Shown piece by piece: positions 7,328 through 13,463 of a stretch of DNA of 16,311 bases (positions are counted from its first letter, which is position 1; each line of letters opens with the position of its first letter). The notes under the pieces were generated by a model, which worked only from the letters and a program-made list of their open reading frames with translations, searched no databases and was not told the origin of the DNA. Source of the stretch: Eubacteriales bacterium. GTDB lineage: Bacteria; Bacillota; Clostridia; Peptostreptococcales; Anaerovoracaceae. A program made the translations under genes and the position numbers. The stretch spans positions 1 through 16,311 of the forward strand of contig JAQXNW010000123.1 of the NCBI GenBank assembly GCA_029098205.1, in the 5' to 3' direction.

Positions 7328-8641
7328 GGGGAGCCGGCGTATGATTTTCCGAAGCTCACCGATATAATAGAGCGAACCGAATGCAATCACTTTCGGAGGT
7401 TCCAAAATTCCAGATTCCGAAGGTTCGGTCGCAAGATTCCATGCGGTACGGGCTGCCTCTTCCACCGAATCAAAGCTTTCCGCGTCCATGTCCCTTTCCC
7501 TCAGAAAGTCCCGGAGCTCTTCCGCGGGAAGCGCACGCGGACTGTCCGGCGTAACCGTAAAATACCGAAGCGCCAGCGGATCCGTCATCTGAAACATAGC
7601 CGGGTAATCTTTGTCCTTCAGAACGCCCGCGACAAAGACAAATTTTTCACCGGGAAAAAGGGTTCGGAGGCTTTCGGTCAGCGCCTCCACTCCATTCGGG
7701 TTATGGGCGCCGTCGATCAGAAAAACCGGATCCTCCCGCATCAGTTCCAGACGGCCTGGCCACTCTGCCTTCAAGAGCCCGCGGTGAATCGTATCCTCCG
7801 TAAGCCTTGGCCAGCGTTCCTTCATCTGCTCCAGCGCGGTATACGCGGTCAAAGAGTTCTGAATCTGGTACGTTCCCAGCTTCCGAATCTGAATTCTGGT
7901 TCCCTCCGACTCCGGGAGACTGTATTCCTGTCCCGACAGATCCTGCTTCAGCAGGCGGACCCCGGACGCGTCCGCGGTTACAAGGCGGCTGCTTCTCTCA
8001 CGGCAGGTTTTTTCAATTACTGCTGCGGCCTCCGGATCCTCCCGGCAAGTAACTGTAATACCGTTCTCCCGGATGATCCCCGCCTTCTCATACGCAATTT
8101 CTGCCAAAGTATTCCCCAGAAATTCCATGTGATCCATCGCGATCCGGGTAATGACAGAAACCTCCGAAGACGGGATAATGTTCGTCGCGTCCAGACGGCC
8201 GCCCATGCCGACTTCCAGCACGACAATATCGCACTTTCTCTCCAGAAAATAGAGAAAAGCGACCGCCGTCACCATCTCAAACACCGTGGGCTCCGTCAGT
8301 CCGTCGGAAAGCATGGAAAGAGACGCTTCCCGCACCATCTCGGTCAGTCTGGCAAGATCATCTTCCGGGATTTCTTCTCCGCAAACCCGGATCCGCTCCG
8401 TGAAACGTTCGATAAACGGCGATGTATAAAGCCCCGTCCGGTATCCGCTTTCCCGAAGAGCGCTCTCGATAAAAGCGGCAGTCGATCCTTTACCATTCGT
8501 CCCGGTGATATGAACATATTTCATATGTTTTTCGGGATTTCCAAGGCGTTTCATCAACTCCGACACCGGACCCAGTCCGGGGCGGGTCGCCGAATATTTC
8601 GGCGCATTCAAAAAAGACAGCGCCTCTTCGTATGTCATCAT
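7316..8641 (-). CDS. folC: Folylpolyglutamate synthase / dihydrofolate synthase
   Basis: This 441-residue Mur-ligase-like enzyme adds glutamate residues to (tetrahydro)folate, trapping it in the cell, and may also make dihydrofolate from dihydropteroate. Seen: an N-terminal segment with SATRPGLGPVSELM, the P-loop GTNGKGSTAAFI (47-58), the folate-loop motif YTSPFIERFTERI (72-84), VLEVGMGGRLDATN (141-154), the EKAGIIR lysine region (185-191), and the C-terminal DGAHNPNG motif (310-317) at the glutamate-ligase domain. The start at 8641 has AAAGGAT about 8 bases upstream; a second ATG follows immediately. It follows folT by 21 bp, so both are controlled by the THF riboswitch. Polyglutamation directly after import makes functional sense. 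Confidence 0.96.
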   Translation of the reverse strand: MMTYEEALSFLNAPKYSATRPGLGPVSELMKRLGNPEKHMKYVHITGTNGKGSTAAFIESALRESGYRTGLYTSPFIERFTERIRVCGEEIPEDDLARLTEMVREASLSMLSDGLTEPTVFEMVTAVAFLYFLERKCDIVVLEVGMGGRLDATNIIPSSEVSVITRIAMDHMEFLGNTLAEIAYEKAGIIRENGITVTCREDPEAAAVIEKTCRERSSRLVTADASGVRLLKQDLSGQEYSLPESEGTRIQIRKLGTYQIQNSLTAYTALEQMKERWPRLTEDTIHRGLLKAEWPGRLELMREDPVFLIDGAHNPNGVEALTESLRTLFPGEKFVFVAGVLKDKDYPAMFQMTDPLALRYFTVTPDSPRALPAEELRDFLRERDMDAESFDSVEEAARTAWNLATEPSESGILEPPKVIAFGSLYYIGELRKIIRRLPLRT

Positions 8642-8662
8642 ACTGAAGATCCTTTCATAGCA

Positions 8663-9214
8663 TTACTTCCGCACATTCGGCATCAGCCCGGCGCGAAGCA
8701 GGGCCTTCGAAAGAGCGGTAACAAGAAAAGCGTTGAGAGCCGCGAGAGCCGCCGCGGCCGCAATACGCGCAGGAAGCGCGAGGAGTGTACTCCGGCCATA
8801 CATGATCGCAAGCCAGAGCGTGTTAAGACCGACCGAGCAAACTGCCGCGGTCAGAAGCTCTGAAATCAGAAGTCTCCGGAACGTCACAGGCCTGTGATAG
8901 GTGACCGTGCCCCGGATAAAACCCGCGGCCATGGCAGTCAGCGTGAACCCTGGAAAAAAGCCTCCGTTCGGATTCGCGATATAGTTCAGAATATCCGTAA
9001 CAATACCCGCACAGGGCGCCATAAATGGTCCGAACAAAAGACCGATCATCGCGCTCGCGACGCCGGAAAAGCCGATCTCAAAAGACGGTGAAATCCGAAT
9101 GGTGAAAGCGCTCAGCACCATGCCGATTCCTGCAAGAACCGCACAGAGCGCAATCGAACGGATGCTCTTAAATTCCATCCGGCTGTCTCTTAGACGCGAA
9201 GAAAAATTATCCAT
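8663..9214 (-). CDS. folT: Folate ECF transporter S component FolT
   Basis: This 183-residue integral membrane protein is the substrate-binding subunit of a group II energy-coupling-factor transporter; it captures folate and works with the shared EcfA/A'/T module encoded elsewhere. It has about six hydrophobic segments (for example SIALCAVLAGIGMVLSAF near 18-35 and SAMIGLLFGPFMAPCAGIV). The diagnostic loop NPNGGFFPGFTLTA, typical of the FolT family, follows. The ATG at 9214 is set by a strong GGAGG six bases upstream. The frame is open to 9307, but the added stretch contains the riboswitch expression platform and is non-coding. The THF riboswitch upstream independently supports folate as substrate. 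It is the first gene of the folT-folC unit. Confidence 0.93.
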   Translation of the reverse strand: MDNFSSRLRDSRMEFKSIRSIALCAVLAGIGMVLSAFTIRISPSFEIGFSGVASAMIGLLFGPFMAPCAGIVTDILNYIANPNGGFFPGFTLTAMAAGFIRGTVTYHRPVTFRRLLISELLTAAVCSVGLNTLWLAIMYGRSTLLALPARIAAAAALAALNAFLVTALSKALLRAGLMPNVRK

Positions 9215-9252
9215 AAAAAACCTCCATCTGCCTTTTATACCGCAAATGGAGG
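9215..9252 (-). terminator. Riboswitch expression platform: terminator hairpin containing the folT Shine-Dalgarno
   Basis: On the minus strand CCTCCATTTGC (9252-9242) pairs with GCAGATGGAGG (9231-9221) in an 11-bp stem with one G-T wobble and a 10-base loop. It is followed at once by TTTTTT (9220-9215) and then the folT ATG. The 3' arm contains the GGAGG SD, so the same hairpin could stop transcription and, if it is read through, also hide the ribosome binding site. It is placed as the regulated element of the THF riboswitch. Confidence 0.85.
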
Positions 9253-9273
9253 TCCTGAAAGCATGCTGATTCG

Positions 9274-9300
9274 AAGAGCGCAACCACGGGGAACGCTCTC
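9274..9300 (-). promoter_or_regulatory. Linker hairpin between THF aptamer and folT terminator
   Basis: GAGAGCG (9300-9294) and CGCTCTT (9280-9274) form a 7-bp stem with one wobble pair and a 13-base loop. It lies between the aptamer and the terminator and may take part in the switching fold; no clear anti-terminator partner was found. Confidence 0.4.
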
Positions 9301-9319
9301 CCGCCAAGGCGCCTGTACA

Positions 9320-9433
9320 TTCGCAGCGGGATGCGATTCATACACCGCAAGAACTGCGCACGCATGCGCCCTTTTCGCCCGGCAGCAACTCCCCGTCTGT
9401 CCGGTACTTAACGCGTATGAATCTACTCTAGAA
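9320..9433 (-). promoter_or_regulatory. Tetrahydrofolate (THF) riboswitch aptamer
   Basis: The minus strand carries the conserved THF aptamer segments in order: GAGTAGA (9428-9422), then GCGTTAAGT (9414-9406), a P3 hairpin (CCGG-A-CAG with CTGCCGG around a GGGGAGTTG loop), CGAAAAG, GCGGTG (9348-9343) and GCATCC (9334-9329). P2 is a perfect 9-bp stem, GATTCATAC (9423-9415) with GTATGAATC (9343-9335). P1 is weaker: TTCTAG (9433-9428) with CTGCGAA (9326-9320), with one bulged C. The known class binds THF and related reduced folates and usually turns off folate transport genes in Clostridia. Here it precedes folT and folC, and a terminator follows at 9215-9252. Confidence 0.95.
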
Positions 9434-9465
9434 CCCGGCTCCAAATATCAGAACCGGATGCCGTC

Positions 9466-9494
9466 ATTATACGCCGCATCTGTTTTATCCGCAA
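9466..9494 (-). promoter_or_regulatory. Sigma-A type promoter for the riboswitch-folT-folC transcript
   Basis: TTGCGG (9494-9489) and a perfect TATAAT (9471-9466) on the minus strand are separated by exactly 17 bases. Initiation would fall near 9459, about 26 bases before the riboswitch, giving a leader of about 245 bases. Confidence 0.7.
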
Positions 9495-9510
9495 GACTGT
9501 CAGGCGGGAA

Positions 9511-9542
9511 ACAGACCGGAAACAGGCTCTGTATTATTTTTT
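9511..9542 (+). terminator. Possible plus-strand terminator between the divergent promoters
   Basis: ACAGACC (9511-9517) pairs with GGcTCTGT (9525-9532; one bulged C) around a GGAAACA loop, followed by ATTATTTTTT (9533-9542). It would stop plus-strand transcription antisense to the folT leader before it reaches fchA. The stem is short and no plus-strand promoter was found upstream. Confidence 0.3.
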
Positions 9543-9588
9543 CCTTTTCCCGTTCCTCTGTTCCGCACATTGGTATATTGGTCCAAAC

Positions 9589-9619
9589 ATTACACGGTGC
9601 GGCAAATTCATGGTATGAT
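9589..9619 (+). promoter_or_regulatory. Candidate promoter for fchA-folD
   Basis: TATGAT (9614-9619) is preceded by TGG, giving an extended -10. The -35 region is weak (ATTACA with a 19-base spacer, or TTACAC with 18). Initiation near 9626 would give a leader of about 110 bases. A second TGGTATATT box lies about 40 bases upstream. Confidence 0.45.
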
Positions 9620-9623
9620 GGTA

Positions 9624-9685
9624 CCGTTCGTACGGGATGCCGATTCATGCGTAAGGACGCTGTGTCGATATCCCGTTTGCACAGC
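9624..9685 (+). promoter_or_regulatory. Structured leader of fchA with mutually exclusive hairpins
   Basis: Three stems share bases: CCGT/ACGG (9624-9635), ACGGGAT/ATCCCGT (9632-9638 with 9670-9676, enclosing GCGT-AAGG-ACGC at 9649-9660), and GCTGTG/CACAGC (9659-9664 with 9680-9685). The fchA SD AAGGAG follows at 9720-9725. The arrangement resembles a switching leader, but it does not match a known riboswitch class that I can recognise; it lacks both the THF and the ZTP (pfl) conserved sequences. Confidence 0.35.
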
Positions 9686-9734
9686 ACATACTGCATGGGA
9701 ATACTGCACAAAAAATCAGAAGGAGCTTATATCG

Positions 9735-10370
9735 ATGACAGCCCTCATTAATCAGACACTCTCTGCATTTACGGAATCTCTCGCAGACAAATCTCCTGTG
9801 CCCGGCGGAGGCGGGGCATCCGCACTCACTGGCGCGCTGGCCGCGTCGCTTGGCGAAATGGTCGCTTCTTTAACCATCGGAAAGAAAAAATATCAGGAGA
9901 CAGAGCCTTCCATGATAAAATGGAGAACCGAAATGGACGGTCTTCGGATCCGGCTTCTGGATCTCGTAGATCAGGACGCCGCTGCCTTCCGGCCCCTCGC
10001 GGAAGCATACCACATGCCGAAGGACACGGAAGAACAGAGGAAAAAGAAAGCGGAAGTCATGGAACTCCGGCTTTGTGACGCCTGCACGGTTCCGCTGGAG
10101 ATTATGCGGACCTGTGAAAGCGTTCTCGTACTTCTCGGTGAGTTCGCGGAGCATGGATCAAAAATTGCGGTAAGCGACGCGGGATGCGGAGCGGCGCTTG
10201 CGAAAGCGGCGCTCGAAAGCGCGGCTCTTAATGTATATATCAATACCGCGTCTATGAACGACCGGGTCTATGCGGAAAACGCGGAAAACACCGCAGGACG
10301 AATTCTTAAGAGCGGGTCTGCAGCCGCAGACCGGATTTATCAGCAGGTAAAAGACAGAATAACAGCGTAA
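9735..10370 (+). CDS. fchA: Cyclodeaminase/cyclohydrolase family protein (FchA-type methenyl-THF cyclohydrolase)
   Basis: This 211-residue protein is the stand-alone form of the FTCD C-terminal domain. Members hydrolyse 5,10-methenyl-THF to 10-formyl-THF (FchA) or deaminate formimino-THF. Seen: the family signature PVPGGGGASALTGALAASLGEMVASLTIGK near residues 20-49, a helix-rich body with DQDAAAFRPLAEAYHMPK, the segment CTVPLEIMR, and SDAGCGAALAKAALESAALNVYIN near the C-terminus. The ATG at 9735 has AAGGAG about 9 bases upstream; the frame is open further upstream from 9570, but that part has no SD and covers the promoter and leader. folD starts 11 bp after the stop. No histidine-degradation genes are nearby, so a role with folD in one-carbon metabolism is more likely than formimino-THF deamination. 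The exact activity is inferred. Confidence 0.88.
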   Translation: MTALINQTLSAFTESLADKSPVPGGGGASALTGALAASLGEMVASLTIGKKKYQETEPSMIKWRTEMDGLRIRLLDLVDQDAAAFRPLAEAYHMPKDTEEQRKKKAEVMELRLCDACTVPLEIMRTCESVLVLLGEFAEHGSKIAVSDAGCGAALAKAALESAALNVYINTASMNDRVYAENAENTAGRILKSGSAAADRIYQQVKDRITA

Positions 10371-10381
10371 GGGGAATAGCC

Positions 10382-11245
10382 ATGACAAAAATATTAAAAG
10401 GGAAACCAGCTTCCGACCGTCTCAGCGAAGAACTTCTCCGCCGGTCGGACGTGCTCCGGGGCAAAGACGTGATTCCGACGCTGGCCGTTGTCCGGATGGG
10501 AGAACGGCCGGACGATCTGGCCTATGAGCGCGGCCTCACGAAGCGCGCAGAGAAAACCGGCGTCGAGGTCCGCCGGTTCCTGTTCCCTGAAAATATCCCG
10601 GAAACCGAATTCCTTCCGGAATTCCAGAAAATCGCCGATGATCCTTCCGTGCATGGAATTCTCCCGTTCCGCCCGCTTCCGAGGCAGATCCGGGACGAAA
10701 AAATCCGGGAGATCCTTCCGGGTTCAAAAGATGTAGACGGTATCACAGCCGCCTCCATGGCAGCCATTTATGAAGACGGCCGCGGTCATAGCGATTCCGG
10801 CTTTGCCCCCTGCACAGCGGAGTCCGTAATGGAGCTTCTCGATTTCTACGGAATCAACCCGGATGGTATGCGCGCAGCGGTTGTCGGCCGGAGCCTCGTA
10901 ATCGGAAAACCGGTATCGGCGCTTCTTCTCCAGAAGAACGCGACAGTCACAGTCTGCCACTCGCATACAAAGAATCTGTCAGACATTCTTCAGAATAACG
11001 ACATTCTGGTTCTCTGCGCGGGGCATGCGGGAATCGCGGATCGCAGCTCCTTCCGAAAAGGCCAGATCGTAATCGATGTGTCTGTAAATTTCGGTGAAGA
11101 TGGAAAGATGCGGGGAGATGCCGTATTTGAAGACGCGGACGGTGTCGTTTCCGCCATTACGCCCGTTCCCGGCGGCGTCGGCTCTCTCACAACCAGCATC
11201 CTCATGCGTCATGTGATCGAAGCCGCAGAACGAACAATTCAATGA
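10382..11245 (+). CDS. folD: FolD-family methylenetetrahydrofolate dehydrogenase lacking cyclohydrolase residues
   Basis: This 287-residue FolD homologue should oxidise 5,10-methylene-THF to methenyl-THF with NAD(P)+. The Rossmann part is intact: VVGRSLVIGKP (167-177), TVCHSHTKN (190-198) and the C-terminal TPVPGGVGSLTT (260-271). In the catalytic cleft, Tyr48 and Asp119 (KDVDG) are kept. The lysine of YxxxK is Leu52 (YERGL), and the glutamine of the usual GILVQLPLP is Phe96 (GILPFRPLP). In characterised FolD/MTHFD1 (human K56, Q100) these residues are needed for cyclohydrolase activity, so this protein is probably a dehydrogenase only. The RPDDLAYERG variant resembles a subfamily I recall from gut Clostridia. 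SD AAGGGG precedes the ATG. It is co-transcribed with fchA, which would supply the cyclohydrolase. Confidence 0.92.
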   Translation: MTKILKGKPASDRLSEELLRRSDVLRGKDVIPTLAVVRMGERPDDLAYERGLTKRAEKTGVEVRRFLFPENIPETEFLPEFQKIADDPSVHGILPFRPLPRQIRDEKIREILPGSKDVDGITAASMAAIYEDGRGHSDSGFAPCTAESVMELLDFYGINPDGMRAAVVGRSLVIGKPVSALLLQKNATVTVCHSHTKNLSDILQNNDILVLCAGHAGIADRSSFRKGQIVIDVSVNFGEDGKMRGDAVFEDADGVVSAITPVPGGVGSLTTSILMRHVIEAAERTIQ

Positions 11246-11302
11246 CTTCCGAAGCCTCAACAGTTTTAATAACCCTTTAATAACCCTCACAATATGAAAT
11301 AA

Positions 11303-11338
11303 GCGGGCTCTCCGGGAATCGGAAAGCCCGCGTTTTTT
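11303..11338 (+). terminator. Rho-independent terminator of fchA-folD
   Basis: GCGGGCT (11303-11309) pairs with AGCCCGC (11325-11331), with an inner TCCG/CGGA stem and a GGAAT loop. A T6 run at 11333-11338 follows. It lies 57 bp after the folD stop. On the opposite strand the hairpin is followed by TTATTTCAT, so it may also weakly end the convergent glnA transcript. Confidence 0.9.
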
Positions 11339-11375
11339 ATAGATTCATAGGCTTTGTCCTAAAAGCCCGGGATTT

Positions 11376-13298
11376 TCAGAACAGATTTTTCTTGTATTCT
11401 TCGTAGAGATCCTGCAGCAGTTCCACCTTCCGCTGCACTTCCATCTGAAGATTCGACGCGTCATCATACCGTTCTTCATCCAGAGCTCTTCTCGTCTTCG
11501 AAAGAAGCGACTCGTCACGAAGCGTATCCTTCCCGATTTCTCTTCGAAGCACATCAATCTCATTCCAGCGCTTTACATCGCAGTCGGAATAATCGATATC
11601 GTCCGTGTGCAGCTTTTTGCAGCTTCGGAGAATATCCATCGTTCCCGGGATCAGACGGTCGTGAAGTTCGGTCTTCCACTGCGACAGAACGGACTGATAA
11701 TAGGAATCCAGAATTGCCTCCGGGAAAACATCCTTGTCGAAAATCTTCATCTTATCGGGATACTTTTTAAATGCCTGCAGATTTTCCCAAACTGTCGCCG
11801 GAGCCTTTCCAAACCGTTTTTCTCTTTCTTCTTCCGAATAGTCGACGAAAATATTTTTTTCGCTCCGGTATTCGCGGTCTTTCTCCAGATAAAAATCCTC
11901 TTCGCCGCAGGACTTCGAAATCGATTTCTCCAGCTCCTTCGGCGTCTTCTCATTTTCCGAGACCTGATGAATGCCATCCAGCATGGCCTGGTAGGAGCTT
12001 GCGAGCGTAAGATAGGTGTTGCTCTTCGCATTCGGCGCACGAAGCTCGAAACGCGTCGCAAGCGGATTGTTGATATCCCGAATCAGCCCCGCCAGAATCG
12101 AACGGTTTCTGGACGGACTTTCCACGGAAACTCCCAAGGACGTCACGGTGCATACCGGCGCTTCAAATCCCGGTTTCAGTCGGTTGAACGCATCATTTGT
12201 CGCGCTGATGAACGGATTCAGAACCTCATAATTCTTCAGAAGTCCCATAATCGAACCATATCCGATCGGATTCAGGAAATCCTTATGCGGATCGGCCGGA
12301 GCGAACATGCTGATGATCTTTCCGTTCTTCAGTTTCGCAGCCAGACCGATGTGCGTATGCTCTCCGGAGCCCGCCACTCCCTTGAACGGCTTCGCCATAA
12401 AAGTAACGTCAAGTCCGTGCCGGGTGAACGTATCGCGAACCACATACTTTACCATGTTTTCGTTATCGGCCGCCTGCATCGCGCCTGCGTAATGCCAGTC
12501 AATCTCCAGCTGCTCCATGACGTGGTCATATTTTCCCGTCGCAGCCATATGAGCTTTGACACCTCCGACTTCCTTATGTCCCATCTCTACGCCGAAGCCA
12601 TAGCGGTCCATTAAAAGAAGCGTATCCTCCAGCGCGGTACGGACCTGTCCGTACGTCCTCTTCCAATACTGCTCCTTCAGCACCTGAGATGTGAACAGCT
12701 GCTCCCGGTCCCCGCGGTCATCCGGCGTCTTCACCCAGAACTCAAGCTCCGTCGCGCTGGTGATCACCAGATGGTCGATGTCATCCGGACTGTCGATGCC
12801 GTTGATATAATTGAGCAGATACGGATGCTCCCGAAGCTCCTTCATCACGCCTTCCTTCAGTTTGTTAAGAGATGCGAGAAGCACGGAACGGGAATCGCAC
12901 GCGAATGTATTGTTATGAACCAGAAATGCAGGAATCCGAAGCGTCCCGACCGGAAGATCCCCGATCGAATGGCAGATATTTGCCCGGTTATAGTCAACAT
13001 ACCAATTCACATCGGAATCCGGCACAATATCAATTTTCGCGTTGCTGAGGGAGGCGATTCCCGGAAGCGATACGCTGGATCCATCCGTCTGCACACCGCC
13101 GGAAAGCATTTTATCCATATCCTCTAAAAATATCTGAACTGGAATTTTTTCGTCGGTATCATGCCCTCCCAGATCAATTCCCACAAAAGAAACATACTGA
13201 ACTTCCGGATGTTTTCCCAGAATTTCCGTAACCTCCTGTCTGCCGTGGTGGCCTGCCGGAATTGTAAAAAGCAATTTATCCGCGTCGAATTCAAGCAT
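11376..13298 (-). CDS. glnA: Glutamine synthetase, long divergent form (640 residues)
   Basis: This is an ATP-dependent ligase making glutamine from glutamate and ammonium. Core motifs are present in order: TDGSSV (71-76, end of the beta-grasp domain), the ExE metal/substrate pair in SATELEFW (181-188), GHKEVGGVKAHM (240-251), MAKPFKGVAGSGEHTHIGL (301-319; GSGxHxH), NRLKPGFEAP (372-381), ESPSRNRS (393-400) and RFELRAPNAKSNTYL (416-430). This order and spacing resemble the GSI catalytic core (usually about 440 residues). The protein, however, has an insertion-rich region around 100-180 and a C-terminal extension of about 190 residues ending in a charged, coiled-coil-like helix (EVQRKVELLQDLYEEYKKNL). 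It is shorter than typical GSIII (about 700). The ATG 13298 has a GGGGAG SD. It is convergent with folD. Orphan upstream spacing suggests monocistronic expression. Function is inferred from the intact core. Confidence 0.9.
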   Translation of the reverse strand: MLEFDADKLLFTIPAGHHGRQEVTEILGKHPEVQYVSFVGIDLGGHDTDEKIPVQIFLEDMDKMLSGGVQTDGSSVSLPGIASLSNAKIDIVPDSDVNWYVDYNRANICHSIGDLPVGTLRIPAFLVHNNTFACDSRSVLLASLNKLKEGVMKELREHPYLLNYINGIDSPDDIDHLVITSATELEFWVKTPDDRGDREQLFTSQVLKEQYWKRTYGQVRTALEDTLLLMDRYGFGVEMGHKEVGGVKAHMAATGKYDHVMEQLEIDWHYAGAMQAADNENMVKYVVRDTFTRHGLDVTFMAKPFKGVAGSGEHTHIGLAAKLKNGKIISMFAPADPHKDFLNPIGYGSIMGLLKNYEVLNPFISATNDAFNRLKPGFEAPVCTVTSLGVSVESPSRNRSILAGLIRDINNPLATRFELRAPNAKSNTYLTLASSYQAMLDGIHQVSENEKTPKELEKSISKSCGEEDFYLEKDREYRSEKNIFVDYSEEEREKRFGKAPATVWENLQAFKKYPDKMKIFDKDVFPEAILDSYYQSVLSQWKTELHDRLIPGTMDILRSCKKLHTDDIDYSDCDVKRWNEIDVLRREIGKDTLRDESLLSKTRRALDEERYDDASNLQMEVQRKVELLQDLYEEYKKNLF

Positions 13299-13352
13299 AT
13301 TTGTTCTCCCCTTAATTATACTTTCTGTCCTGTCAGCGACTTGCTATGATCG

Positions 13353-13447
13353 GAAAACCGGAAGAGTCCGAAGCTGCCATCCGCAGCGCGCGGAAAAATC
13401 CACCGGTTTTCTGTACCATCTTACTTAATTTATTCGAATTCATTCAA
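13353..13447 (-). promoter_or_regulatory. glnA promoter candidate and hairpin leader
   Basis: TTGAAT (13447-13442) and TAAGAT (13423-13418), 18 bases apart on the minus strand, could start transcription near 13411. The transcript would open with a 9-bp stem, GAAAACCGG (13411-13403) with CCGGTTTTC (13361-13353). This stem encloses a smaller TCCGC/GCGGA hairpin (13394-13390 with 13384-13380). No T-run follows, so it is not an ordinary terminator. A TATAAT at 13320-13315 lies only about 17 bases before the ATG and lacks a -35 box. Confidence 0.35.
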
Positions 13448-13463
13448 ACGGAATTCTTCGAAT

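Noticed and set aside
7703..8863. Plus-strand open frame of 386 codons opposite folC and folT
   Set aside because: Antisense shadow of folC (P-loop and DGAHNPNG motifs on the minus strand) with no SD and no family resemblance.
9215..9307. N-terminal extension of FolT to 9307
   Set aside because: The extra codons cover the riboswitch linker and terminator hairpin; ATG 9214 has a strong GGAGG.
9626..9735. THF or ZTP (pfl) riboswitch in the fchA leader
   Set aside because: Neither the GAGTAGA/GTTAAGT elements of THF aptamers nor the ZTP conserved segments are present.
11607..12614. Plus-strand open frame of 335 codons opposite glnA
   Set aside because: Antisense to the conserved glutamine synthetase core; no ribosome binding site or domain.
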